NCBI GenBank assembly: GCA_021234155.1
Contig: JAJEKV010000034.1
Location: 4,315,781 to 4,379,780 of the forward strand
Length of the DNA: 64,000 nt
Source of the DNA: Isoetes taiwanensis
Taxonomy: Eukaryota > Streptophyta > Lycopodiopsida > Isoetales > Isoetaceae
Direction: 5' to 3'
The notes beneath the pieces are model-generated. The model did no database searches, was not told the origin of the DNA, and saw nothing but the letters and a program-made list of their open reading frames with translations. This document shows positions 30,301-41,650 of this stretch, piece by piece (positions within the stretch are counted from its first letter, which is position 1; every line of letters starts with the position of its first letter). The position numbers and the translations under genes were made by a program.

Positions 30301-32487
30301 TGATTTTTGCCAGGATCTCTTGGAGTTCCAAAGGCACATGAGAAAAAGGATCTCGTGGATCCACAAAAGGGAGGCGTGGTAAGGAAGCAAAGAACTTTGA
30401 GTAGTTCTACCTCAAAGCAAATGATATTTGGATATGGTCGAGAGCGTGGAGGGTGAGACATGGAAGGTGCGCCTTGTCTTTGTTGAGCTCTAGTGGTGGC
30501 ATGAACATTGGCCAACGGCGGCCCTTCAAAAGCCTTGCATGAGGTTCGAATGCTTTGGCGAACTTTAGGCATGACATTCGCATGAGTTTCTCCAAGTCGG
30601 TGCAAAATGGACCTTTTGTCTTCTCGCATGAGGAATTGTGTCGACGGCAAAGGCAAAGTTGCGTGCCATTAGGAATAATGGTTAAGGGACGGATGCCCGG
30701 TCCCGGGCGGAGACTAAACCAACCCAATTTGACGGCCGGACCGGAGGATTGAGAGCTTGAAAAATTTCTTCCGCGTGCTTGTTGATCCATCCGAGGTTGA
30801 TTTGCGTGGAGCTGGTTGATAGCGCGATTGCCGAGGTGCACGAGGTGGCTTCCAAGAACCGACGCTGGCCTTGTTTGCCATTGGCAATCCAAAGTTGGTA
30901 AGCCGTGAGGCGGACCGATGTGGTCTGATTTGTGCCGTGAAGCCGCACCAACTTGTGGAAGTTGAGGACACGCCGTGGTGGTATGACCCCATTCTTGACA
31001 AAGGATAACACCGAAGCCAAGGATCAAAAGGAGGACGGTGTTGGGTCCCCGCTGTTGCTCCCGCTGCCGATAGAGTTGATTGGGTTGCGCCGCAGCGGTG
31101 GCCGCTGATATGGCGATTGGTGCCGAGGTGTTGTTTGCACTTGATAAACCATCTTGTTGCGAAAGGTGTAGGATGAGTGCGAGTGCACTCTTCCGCGGCA
31201 TGATTGCACATGTTGCATCGCTTACAATGAGGCGGGCCATTGGTGGAGTTGCACTCATTCGCCAAGTGGCCTTGATATTTGCGCATATGGCACCGTGATC
31301 CGACAAGCTACATGGATTGGCGGTGGAGGTTGAACAGCCAGCCCGGGAACCATGACGGGTGGAATGAAAGGGAGCTCCTCAAGAGCCACGCCACGGGAGG
31401 AAACATTGATCGAAAGTGATTGACAAGATCGATAGCCCGCCCAAAGTCTTCGGGCGCAGTATTCACCATGAGTCCGATAGTCGGAGGAAGTCCTTGGAGA
31501 AACCGCACCAAGATCCGCTCTGCGGTGGGGTACTCCTTGAGTTTGCCGAAAGCGTATGTGAAGACGGGCCGCAAAAATCCCCGCGGACTGTGGGCTCTTG
31601 TTGAAGGTCATTGAGTTGCTTGAGATGAAGTTGATCATCATCCGTGGTCCCATAGTGAGAAAGAAAAGCAGTTTTCATTTCGACCAATCTTGTTTCCAAA
31701 GGACTTTTGTTGGACATGAGCCATTGATGAGGGAGCCACGCAATGTGGTGGAAAAGATGTGGAATTTCAGTTGAGGTTGCGATGACCATTCAGACAGCCG
31801 AGCCTCAAATTCTTCCATGTGGGCCCGAGCACTTTGGTCTAAAGGTTTGCCTTTTCGTGTTGCCAAAGGTGGGATAAGTCAGCTTAAGGGTCCGAAAGGT
31901 AGAGGTAAAAGTGCCGGGCTGGACAGAACATATGAGTGAGGATATTGAGGTGGAGTTGAGGGGGTATGGTGCCGGAAAGACCCCGGCCAAGGGGTGGCCG
32001 AGGTGGGGGTACCGAGGTGCCCGATCATTGGGTTTGAGGTCCGTAAGATTGTAAAACGGAAGAGCGGTGGGAAAGGTAGGGAAGGGAAATTCCCCGGGAG
32101 GAGCAAAAGAGACATGTGGATATCCCCGCCCACCCGTAGGGAGATGATGGTTGTGAAGGCAGGCGCATGGCCGTAAGAGTGATGGATGAAGGCATGTTCG
32201 GGGGTATGAAAATAAGGTTGAGCAGCTTGGAGCCGGAGAGGGCTCCCCGAGCAGTGATGAGGAGACCGAGGTCGTGAGCAATGTTTGCACGCTTGAGGCG
32301 GAGAATTTGGACGAGACATGACACGAGGGGTGGGTGGCGCCGACTGAGCCCTAGACCGAATGTGGCCTCCCTCAATGTCGTAAGCAGATCCATACATGTC
32401 ACGAACAGCTTCCCTTCGATGATGGCGCTCCAAGCGAGACGCCGTCTGGGAAAGAAGTTCTTCTGGCGTGAAGTTTCGGACAGACAT
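30301..32487 (-). CDS. Gag (element B, frame-broken)
   Basis: Start at 32487 (minus), MSVRNFTPEELLSQTASRLE, only ~45 bp from LTR3, right after the primer site. A Pro/His-rich segment follows. Capsid-like pieces: LETRLVEMKTAFLSHYGTTD (31620-31700), ERILVRFLQGLPPTIGLMV (31455-31515), FGRAIDLVNHF. A zinc-knuckle block HCKRCNMCNHAAEEC lies at ~31184-31229, shorter than CX2CX4HX4C, perhaps by a small deletion. Then a Gln/Pro-rich linker to the protease. Confidence 0.8.
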
Positions 32488-32516
32488 GGCGACAGAAGAA
32501 AGAAAAATCGAATCAG

Positions 32517-32530
32517 ACCCGGCAGCGGCA
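32517..32530 (-). other. Primer-binding site left of LTR3 (tRNA-Asp type)
   Basis: Minus strand TGCCGCTGCCGGGT, a disturbed form of TGGCGCCGTTGCCGGGGA. Confidence 0.65.
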
Positions 32531-32532
32531 AA

Positions 32533-33116
32533 GTTTTGGGGTCTGGTTCGAACTCCCGCAAGACAGACCCTCTGGAGGACCCTTGATCTAACAGAGAATC
32601 CGGGACTATGTCACGCGGGATTTGCAAGAGAAGAACAAGAAGAAGAAAACAGAACAAAAGAGAACAATGAGAGGAAAATGATAAGCTTCCTTGATATCAA
32701 TGATGAACATACATGAGCTCTCGCAATCGAGAGAAGACTGAAGAGAGACAAGACTCAAAACTCATCTGCCACTCATGTGCTAGCTCTACTCATATATATA
32801 GTACAATGGCCTCTGGCCCAATATAGACACTCGGACTGATCTCGGTGCCGACTCCTGGAAGGAGGCCTGATTTGCAGGAATGTTGGCGGTGCCTCTTGAA
32901 ATGCCTAGAATCACGCTGACGCTGACACGGGCGGTGACGGGTCATCACTTGTCGCGGCGCCTCTTGGTAGCAGACCCAGGCTTTGACTGCGTGGTCTGCT
33001 GCTTGGTCTTTTGCTGGGCTTTTGACGGCTGACCCGTGCCTGTCTGTGGATCCTTGAGCTTGACCTGGTCCATCGTATGCATGAATAGTCCTGAACCAGG
33101 AGGCACAGGACTAACA
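32533..33116 (-). repeat. Element B LTR3 (5' LTR of the long element)
   Basis: 584 bp, aligned with LTR1 and LTR2; ends CTAACA before AGGAG. Confidence 0.9.
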
Positions 33117-33121
33117 AGGAG
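33117..33121. repeat. Target-site duplication of element B (right copy, AGGAG)
   Basis: Matches 17679-17683. Confidence 0.88.
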
Positions 33122-36100
33122 CAAGAGGCACAACATTCAAGGGGATGTCACGCAACGTCAACAAAAGGAGCAACCAAGCTAGACAACTGCAAGCACCCAA
33201 GGCCGACCTGGACGAGCTTCCAACTCCCTTGCACCAGCAGGAGAACTTTCATCGGTTCCAAAAAGTAGGAGACCATGATGGGGAGGAGACGCATATCAGG
33301 GAAGGAACATCTCCGACTTGAAGGCCTATATCAGCATTAGGGGCAAGATCAAGGAGGAGAATATTCTGCTTGAACAAGAATTCCGGACCCAGAAACACCT
33401 AAAAACCGAAGGAAGGACGACTTTACTACTTCAGCCAAGTAGTGCGAGACTCGAGTGGATGGGACCCAAAGGATGAAGGAGACGGCCTAGCCAGCAGGTA
33501 CAAATCACACAAAGGCGACCATGAGGAGCTATGGTAGGTGCAATGGAGATGACCACACTTCCAAGCACAGGAGAGGCATCTCGAAATGAAGCAAAGCCTA
33601 AGCAACAGAAGTTGTGTTCAGAAATTCAACCTGCGGAGGAACGACAATGCCTGCCTACCGACCACGATCTCAAAGCTTCGAAGACATTCAAGAATGCCCG
33701 ACTGCAACAGCCAGGTGATCCTACTCAAGCGATCAACGGCACCGCACATCGGCAACTTTGCAACGACACACCGCATGTAGGGACGTTGAGCGGTCACCGC
33801 ATTCCTCACGACGGACATACACATTAAGGAGGAGCATCTTTTTCAAGGGATCACAACGACGAACACTCTTCGCAACCTGGAGTGACGAGCTCGGATCAGA
33901 CATGAAGGTCAACAATAGTAGCAGCATCTCAAGGAATCCCGGAGTCAACCAGAACGAAGAATAAGCAGCAAAACTGAAGAATCAAACGCGATAGGAGGAG
34001 GGGAAACCCTAAAGGAGTATAAACATTTGAGTATACCTTCTTAGTTGTTTTGGAAAAGTGGATGAATTAAAATCCCAATGTAAATGCGTATATGTCTATT
34101 GTATATCCGGGGGCTCACATATATAGTGGAGAAACATGAGTTTAGAGTCATGTTTTAGGGATTTAGCGCTTAGATCAAGAAGCTCCATCACTTCGGATGC
34201 CAAAACGATGAAGCAAAGAAGCACAACTATAGCCAGAAGACCACTCGTCCAGCACAATGTCAGGATAAGAGACAACGCCAGTCATGTCAAGATCGTCAAC
34301 GCTGCACCAAGACATCGTCAGGGCGCAACACTACCTCTTGTAGCAGTGGCAGCACTTGACGACATCATGACACGAGTGTCCTCAACAATAGGAGAAACGC
34401 GCAAACATCTTCAGAAGCTGCGGCCACGACCCAAGCCGGCAGACGTCGAGAAAATTCTTCGGGACGACCCGACATCAACGAGCCAACTAAGAAGGCAACA
34501 TCTCGACGACCATAATTCCACCTTGTGGTGATATAGGGTGATGCGCTATGACACGCGTATTAGATGGAGATGCACTTACGAAAGGCACCGCGACGAGGAG
34601 ATATGCCGTCAACAACTAGATGATGGCCTCGTCAGGTACTCCTACCAGTAATTAGAAGAGAAGAAGCCGATCGTATCTCCGACATGTGGGACCTCAAACG
34701 CCCAAGGTAGAAGCATTCGACACCTTAACGACAAGGATCGCAACTGAAGCACCTTCGGCAAAAAGAGAGGGTCAAGATAATAGCCTATTCAACGACAAGA
34801 GTATATCTAAGGCAGGTACTTCTTCAACTCAAGGGTCAAGCTGCGCAGATATAAGGATCCATCATCCCGACAACATAGCCAACAGGGAGGAGAGCCATGA
34901 TGCTTTACTTGCCAGAGAGACCGACATGCATGGAGGGACAAAGGAAAGGAACTGAAAGCTGGAGAAGTGCTAGCAACCGACTTCTTCCACGAGCTCCCTA
35001 GAGGCAACAGGAGGATCAAAACTGACGAGCACAATCAAGGTCACTGGAAGGTACCTCAAGACAAGAAGACGGCATAGCACTATAGAACGTGACAACGCCC
35101 AAACCATGTGATCGAGGGGATCAAACAAATAAGATTGGAAGCTCGATGGAGAAGCGACTAGGCGAGTCGAGCCGATGACTTGCATGCAACTTGGTGAACC
35201 CAAGGATCGACGATTCAAAGAACAACTGCAGAAGAGAACAACTCCAGAGGAGTATAGCCAAAGGAATCGCGCATAACCTCAAGAGACACCTCCAAATAGC
35301 TTCAAGCATCATGAAGGGGGAACAATTACCGCCCAAGAACAGGATCAGGAAGCAGACCGAAATGTCGAAGCATCAACGACCAGCACACCTTTAGTTAGAA
35401 TGTGATGCAAAGCATGTTGTGCCATAGCCGATAAACACCGGAGGGCCCAAGTATATCAACAAGTTACCCCAGAGTATGAGCTGACGTACAAATAGGAGGA
35501 TATAGATCATCAACACCATTGCACCGGGAGGAACACCGATGATATCGCCAAGGAGTAGGTGTGCAACTCGAAGGGAGGCACAAGGGGGACCTAATAGCTC
35601 TAGTAGTAATTGTAATTATGTAAGCTATATGCTTTGCATATATAGTTCCCTTGTTATTCCTTCCCTCCCATAGCGTAACAGATCAAAGGAAGAGATGTCA
35701 GGCAATTTGCAGGGGTGAAGCAATCAACATCCTCAACACTCTTCGGGCAACACGATAGCGACAGGAGGACTCGACGTATGAGACGTCGATGAAGTCAAAG
35801 AAACAATATCGGAGTCGATGGAGTCGTCCTTTAGCTGCCAAGACAAAGAGTTCAAGATGAAAGATCTTTTTCAACGGCGCCACCTTCAGGCATGGAAGAT
35901 TTCAAGTGATCAACTACGCCATCAAAGCCACCAGCAATGAGAGGCTTCTAACGAACAAAGTCAACCTCTACACCAAGGAGGAGCCACCGTCAAGGAGACC
36001 GAAGTATCGAGCGACTCGAAAGAACGTTACCTTGCTGCTTCAAGCAAGCAACGAGTCGAGGATCTAAGGCCATGGGGCCTAGTAGGTTAAATGTATGGAT

Positions 36101-37770
36101 GCTAACATCCATATTGGGATTAGAAGGCATTTCCAGATATTCTCGCTAAAAGGATTGCCCCAATATTGAGCTAAGCGTCAAGGATTGGGAAGGAAATGCA
36201 TAGGAGTAACTAAAATTATACACGATTGTTAACAGACATCCAACATATTGAAACCACTTGGTGAGATTGATCTCCTCGCTAAGAAGGATTCATTACTAGG
36301 ATAATTATTGACCATGTATAGATCTAGTACCTCCAAAGAATAATCCAATCGAAAGAAAAGAAGTAATCTAACAAGTCCGGCCAACTTGTTACGATGGCAT
36401 CAATTTGATTGGTAGGAATATTCCAAGAGCTTAAATAACTAAGAAAGGGGGAATTTCTAGAATATAAAAGAATAATACATGCAAGGTACATCTAAATAAG
36501 AATTATAGTAATCAAATAGTCTTTTGAGACAAAAGGAATTGTCACGATGACAAAACCTTGTGGTTTAGAATCATTCTAACTAAGTAGGTAACCCATAACT
36601 ATATTGAAATAAATGATAACATAATATGTGCATCCATCTTAGATGGTTATATATGTTAGCTAAGGCTAGTAAATTAATGCGCTAAGTAATAAGCGTATAA
36701 CCTCTTAAGGGGAGAGAATAGATATGACGTTGTGTACAACGTCATTGAAGGGGTGCAGGACCATTTTCTTTTCGAAGAAAGTGGGGGGGCTCAATCTTAT
36801 GATTGAACGTACTTGCATCTTAGGGATTGAAGGACCATCGAATTGACCGACCCGTAGAATAGAGTTCACTTCGGCAATGGCCGAAGCGAATAGAGCGTAA
36901 GATAGATAGATATCTTAGTGCTCAGGAGGCCTTCAACGTGCGAGACTAACGTGGTAACTACACCAATGAAGTGGAGCAAAAGTATGGGAGCAATGCAACG
37001 ACCAAGTCATCTCCAAATTACTCGACGCCGGCTCAATGGGTGGATGCGTTCTAGCCTTAGGTAAGGTGTGCGCATGTATTATAAGCTTTAATGTGCCTTA
37101 TTGATAAGTTAAATATAGATCCTAATAACTGCATAGAACTGCCGTATGTATATGTATCATAGGGAAATAAGTTAAATAACAACGATAATGTGAGGTAGCA
37201 TGTTAATTAATCCTTCGCAAGGATGCAATTCCTTCCAAGGATGGCTATATGACCTCGGGGTCCTTATAAAAAATAAATAGGAAATAGAATCTAGATATAC
37301 TTAAGTGCATCTTAGGGTTATACTTCCAAGGGTAATGCAGGACCCAAGGAAGAGAATAAGAAGCACATCTAATTCTTGTGTATGATAATTAAAAACCTTG
37401 TCTATGTAACAATATGTCTAAATCAGGGTTATTGTTTAAATAATCGCGATCTAAAAGTCGTTAAATATTGTAAAGCTAAGAGTAAATATAATTGTACTAT
37501 TGGAAGCAACATATCCAATACTACTATAATGTTAATATAAAAATATTACCGTAAGGTAATTAATATAATTGCATGCATTAAGGGAAGTATAGCAGGATCA
37601 TGCAGGGGTCCAAGACTGTAATGTTTACTTAAGAAATTAACGGATGCTAGCCGACATGCAACAATTAGTGGAGGAAGTACGAAGACATCCTCTAGCAGCA
37701 AGAGGCCGGGAGAAGAGCATAGCGACAAACTCTGCATCGACAAGGTCATATATGCAGATATGCAGATATG
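33122..37770 (+). other. 4.6-kb region of unknown nature ahead of the A' tail
   Basis: Continues the frame interrupted by element B (33122-33480, pieces such as LDELPTPLHQQENFHRFQKV and SDLKAYISIRGKIKEENI). The first 2.5 kb is GC-richer and purine-rich on the plus strand with short unmatched frames (for example 34136-34531, 34686-34955); from ~36070 to 37770 it is AT-rich with no frame. No pol motif is present on either strand. It may be the internal part of a non-autonomous element that uses A'-type ends. Confidence 0.4.
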
Positions 37771-38670
37771 CTCGGCAAGGTCATCTCCGAAGTAATCGGC
37801 TCAGGCATGTCGATTTATGTCTAGATTAATTTCATGTGTAGTTAAGATTAATCTACGCATGCATCCCATGCTAGGTATGGGTTGCATGCGTAATTACCGA
37901 TGATGAGACCACTACCGTGATCTCTAGGACATGGTGTAATATCATTGTAGGCATGGCCGCGGTTTTGCTTGAATGAGTTGGAAGGTAGATTAAAAAGTCT
38001 ACTTCCATCCCACGGAAGTAGACGACCTCGAGAGATAAGAGGCCATTCAGGAATGCATTGATAGGAAAACACCTCTAGTCAATGCCTACGGGAAGGACGC
38101 CACCTTCACGCCCAGGGCAACTAAAGGTGTAGGCATGAGTGTCATCCTAGGTATTATAGGGCGCTGTCTCCACGGCCACAATGGAAGAAGCATCCTCTTC
38201 CTACGACGGGAGATTAGTCATGCATCCATTTAGTTAATTAGATGGGTGGTTACCTTATAACCATAATTTTATTAATAATTAAAATGGTACTAACGTAGTA
38301 TCGACCTGCGGGCCAATAGAGTGCTCCGGAGGGTAAGGAGGTCGAGCTACGAAGACTTGCAACACAAGTTTTATTGGAATGTGTTGCAAGGAATGAAGAG
38401 TACCTCGAAGGATAATTGTATATGAAATTGTTAAATTTTGATAAACTTAAATGTTGTGTTAAGTAAGGCTAATAAGTACCCTACTTTAAGGGAGTATGAA
38501 TTGATAAGTTATTGGATAATGTAGTGTCGTAATAATATTTTAAAAATATTACCTTAAAGTAATTCTAATAATTGTGTAAGTATAATAATAAATTGTACGC
38601 ATCGAGTTGGTTGCAGGACAAGAAGATTCCAAGGTGGGGAGACCCACGATGCCGTGGACGGCATCATTTC
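37771..38670 (+). mobile_element. A' 3' region: chromodomain end and 3' non-coding part
   Basis: From GGCAAGGTCATCTC on, it matches element A at the last codons of the chromodomain frame (4010-4045), then its 3' non-coding region, in plus orientation. Upstream of 37771 homology to pol stops abruptly, so RT, integrase and most of the chromodomain are missing. Confidence 0.75.
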
Positions 38671-38683
38671 AAGGTGGGGAGAA
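38671..38683 (+). other. Polypurine tract of A'
   Basis: AAGGTGGGGAGAA, identical to that of element A, directly before TGTGGCG. Confidence 0.85.
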
Positions 38684-40251
38684 TGTGGCGTTCCAGCACA
38701 GTATACGGTCCCAGGACGTATACTGTACTGCCTCGTCACGCGTACACGCCATCCCGATTGACGTGTACGCCGATGTGTAGCCAAGCAAGTAGCACCCTAG
38801 GGGGCAACTTGCAAGGTGTGTACATTTATTTATGTGCACATTTATCCATGTGTACACATTTACCCATGTGTACACTTTATGCCACCTAGTTAATAAAGGC
38901 AAGTGGGCCACACCAATTATCCCACATGCTCAAAGGGATAATGGGGAACCCTAGCCCTAACTCTTAGCCTATATAAGTATAGGAAACCCTAACTTTCCAT
39001 TTTCGTCCACAGCCTTCTAGAGCTCTGTTTTGCTTGCTCCAAGAGCCAATCTCGCCTCCCAAAGTCTGTTTGAGCAGTCTAGCTCATCAGCTTTCCTTTC
39101 TAGCTTCATCTTCAAGCAGTTCTGCAGCATGGATGCGTTTAGAGCAGGAGGAGCGAGCCAGGGATCAGGTATTTTGCCAATTCAATAGTCTAAACTGCCT
39201 TCCAAACATAGAGTAAGTAGGTTTAGCCTATTGATTTGCCCATAGCAGCCATCTAGATCTCTAGATACCGAGCCTTAACTAAAGAACCTAACTCGGTGAT
39301 TTAGATTAAATCTTGTTCTTTAGTTCTTCTGTGATATGTATGTGATGATGATCTCTGTGTATTGGGAAGGGGGGTAGAGACCCTAAAGCCTGGTAGTTGA
39401 TGCTCCTAGCTAGCCCTCTTTAATGCACTATTAAATTCGGCCTGTGTACAAGAACCACACCTGGTTGTGGGTGAAGGGGCCAGACTGGCTTACAAGGAGG
39501 TTCATGTCCTGACTCATGATCATGTCCCTCTGGTAGTAAAGCCTATCGGAGACTATTGTGGACTAGACTTAATGCTCTGCCACTGCGTGCGGGCTTTGCA
39601 TGGGTTCGACACTCTTGGGGTGGTGGACACCTTCCATGGAGTTCAGTCGAGTACGGGCAGTGGCCCTCTAGTCGCCTTGAGTCAGCATGCCAACCTCTGG
39701 AGGGAGCAATCCCTACCTGCCCCATCGGAACTCGGGAGATGCAACCCAGGAATAGCCCCCTTGGCTATGCATCCGGCGGGCTACAGTCAGGTCCCAACAC
39801 TTTTCAACCTACTCTGCAAAGTATGCACAGGAGGGGCGGATGGAGTGGACTACCCTAAGCCATGTTCTTATGCCAGCCAAATCCATTGCCATGAATTCTG
39901 TCTGCAATGACCTCTGGAGACCCAAGCCGTCAGTCATCCCCTTCGAGTCTGAGCCTTGGGTAGGATCTCCATATGTGATGTGCTGATCTTTGTCTATGCA
40001 GATATGTGGTGAGCCGTCCTTGTGATGGTCATGTGATGTTGATGTATATACTACTGACATGTATATTACGCTTCCGCAGCTAGGTAGGCCCTGAAGGGAG
40101 ACAGGGTAAATGACCCCTTCATTCTTCCCACTGGAACTCATCAAGGTTGCAGTGACATGTGGAGGGCCCTATATTAGCATGGAGCTGGTATGGGGGATGA
40201 ACTCCTGTTTGTATACGGTGAATGCGCCATATACGAGTAGGGGACGTCACA
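38684..40251 (+). repeat. A' LTR (family A, plus orientation)
   Basis: 1568 bp, TGTGGCGTTCC ... GGGGACGTCACA; the reverse complement aligns with both LTRs of element A, with more divergence. A polypurine tract lies before it, and leader-like sequence after it. No partner LTR in this orientation is seen elsewhere in the window. Confidence 0.88.
38969..38977 (+). promoter_or_regulatory. TATA box in the A' LTR
   Basis: CTATATAAG followed by AGGAAACCCTAA, as in plant LTR promoters. Confidence 0.5.
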
Positions 40252-40310
40252 TCTTCAGATCGACGAACTCTTGGGGCTGATTGCAGAAGGGCAACAGAAA
40301 GACTTCAAAC
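40252..40310 (+). mobile_element. A' leader remnant with degenerate primer site
   Basis: The sequence after the LTR end (ATCGACGAACTCTTGGGG) aligns with the minus-strand leader after the 5' LTR of element A (ATCGAGCAATGTTCTTGGAG). It ends after ~60 bp. Confidence 0.45.
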
Positions 40311-40321
40311 ATGTTTGCATA

Positions 40322-40353
40322 TTAAACGGGAGTGTTGCAGCACTCCCGTTTAA
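40322..40353. repeat. Perfect 13-bp hairpin
   Basis: TTAAACGGGAGTG, loop TTGCAG, CACTCCCGTTTAA. Confidence 0.85.
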
Positions 40354-40391
40354 AGATTCCCTTCTAAAAAACATATTCACCATTAGAAATG

Positions 40392-40572
40392 GCCCTTTTA
40401 AGGGTGAAGTTCAAAAAATCATGGTGATTACAATTTACTATGTGCTATTTTAGCAGAAAATTATTATTTTTTATCATGGAGTCAAGATATCAACACCTTG
40501 AAATAGCACTTTTTAGGGGTTAAGTCTACAACATCATGGTGATTAAAATCTAGTATATGCCATTTCACCTAC
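40392..40572. repeat. ~114-bp imperfect tandem duplication
   Basis: Two units share ATCATGGTGATTA-AATCTA and the preceding TTTTAAGGG-like block (anchors at ~40418 and ~40532). Confidence 0.5.
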
Positions 40573-40790
40573 ATTTGCTTTTTCTGGCACTGAGTTATTG
40601 TGAACACATGACAAGAAGAGGTGAATTTGTAATAGATTACAATTTAGAGTATGAATATTAAATAGAAGATCCAAGGAGTGAAGGAAAAGTAAATATAAAA
40701 TTTTGTTGTGCAAAGAATAAAATAAGTGAATAACCAGAACATCCACAGCCTATCTAAAGAACCACTTGATCAATGTTTTCAGATTCTGTA

Positions 40791-40997
40791 TTCCAGAATA
40801 GGAATGTCTGTTACCTTTGTAGTCTTATGTTGTTCCAGAATAAGATCTTGCACTCTTACGCTAGCTATTCTGGAATACAAACCAGGAGTCTTGTGCTATT
40901 CTGGAATAGGATCTTGGACTCTTCCATTATTCTGGAATATAACCCAGATGTCTTATGCCTCTATGGATTAGGATCTTGCACTCTTACTTTATTCTAA
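40791..40997. repeat. Degenerate tandem repeat built on TATTCTGGAATA
   Basis: Five TTCCAGAA/TTCTGGAA palindromes at 40791, 40833, 40867, 40898 and 40929, plus a decayed sixth at about 40990; spacing 31-42 bp. Confidence 0.7.
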
Positions 40998-41566
40998 AAT
41001 ACAAACTAGGAGCATCATTTCAAAAATATGCATATTAACATGAGACCCTTACATGCAAAATTCAAATTCTAAGACGACTTGAATGAAAATAAACTTTATA
41101 AAAGCTTTCACAGGAATTGGATAAGCTTGTTCCCATTCACAAAACAGGTATTAAGGACAAGCAAAATTCATGATGATCCAGTAGAACAATTTAGCCACAC
41201 TTAACATCTTCTATGTTGTGACATCTTTTTTGTTTTTTACCATATTGGATTTGTAGTGAGTGCATCCCAATCGAGTATATGATTCCTAGTGTTGTGGTGA
41301 CATTCGCCAAGTAAGACATGGGCCATACTTTGTGAATCACAAAATGATAGTATTAAGGGTCACTACTTTAGGACCTTAAGGCACTACTTTATCCATCTAA
41401 CGATGAAGATGATGTATTTCATCTTGGCTGTTGCTTTTTCCATTCTTTCGTATCCAGGTCAAAGAAACTACAAAAAAAAACTAGGTAATACAACTGATTC
41501 AAACTACATTTAAATGCATAAACAAAGAAACCACAAAGAAACTATGTTCTGTAGGTTCGCTTGATT

Positions 41567-41650
41567 GCATCTCTAAGACACATGATATGGACGAGCATCT
41601 CTAAGACACCTAATATGGATGAGAAGCTCTAAGACAGCTAATATGGCTAT
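41567..41650. repeat. 28-bp tandem repeat, three units
   Basis: GCATCTCTAAGACAC-TAATATGG repeated, with a further part unit near 41700-41730. Confidence 0.65.

Larger units (their letters stand above)
17684..33116 (-). mobile_element. Element B: three-LTR tandem Athila/Tat-like retrotransposon
   Basis: A 15,433-bp minus-strand unit LTR1-internal 1-LTR2-internal 2-LTR3 with one AGGAG duplication at its outer ends only. LTR2 and LTR3 each have a tRNA-Asp type primer site on their left; LTR1 and LTR2 each have a polypurine tract on their right. LTR2 therefore acts as 5' LTR of the short left element and as 3' LTR of the long right one. Internal 2 (22702-32532) codes for gag-pol and accessory frames; internal 1 (18244-22122) is a gag-pol-less derivative. 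The RT style, primer site and 3' accessory frames suit the Athila/Tat branch. Confidence 0.88.

Noticed and set aside
17684-33116. Three independent solo LTRs of element B
   Set aside because: Primer sites, polypurine tracts and homologous internal sequence adjoin them, and only the outer ends share a target duplication.
34136-34955. Plus-strand frames as genes
   Set aside because: No motif, no splice support, no homologue recognised; base composition alone explains their length.
37771-40251. Large inverted duplication of the left end of the window
   Set aside because: The inverted similarity to 1588-4045 is limited to family A 3' end and LTR and is explained by a second element in the opposite orientation.
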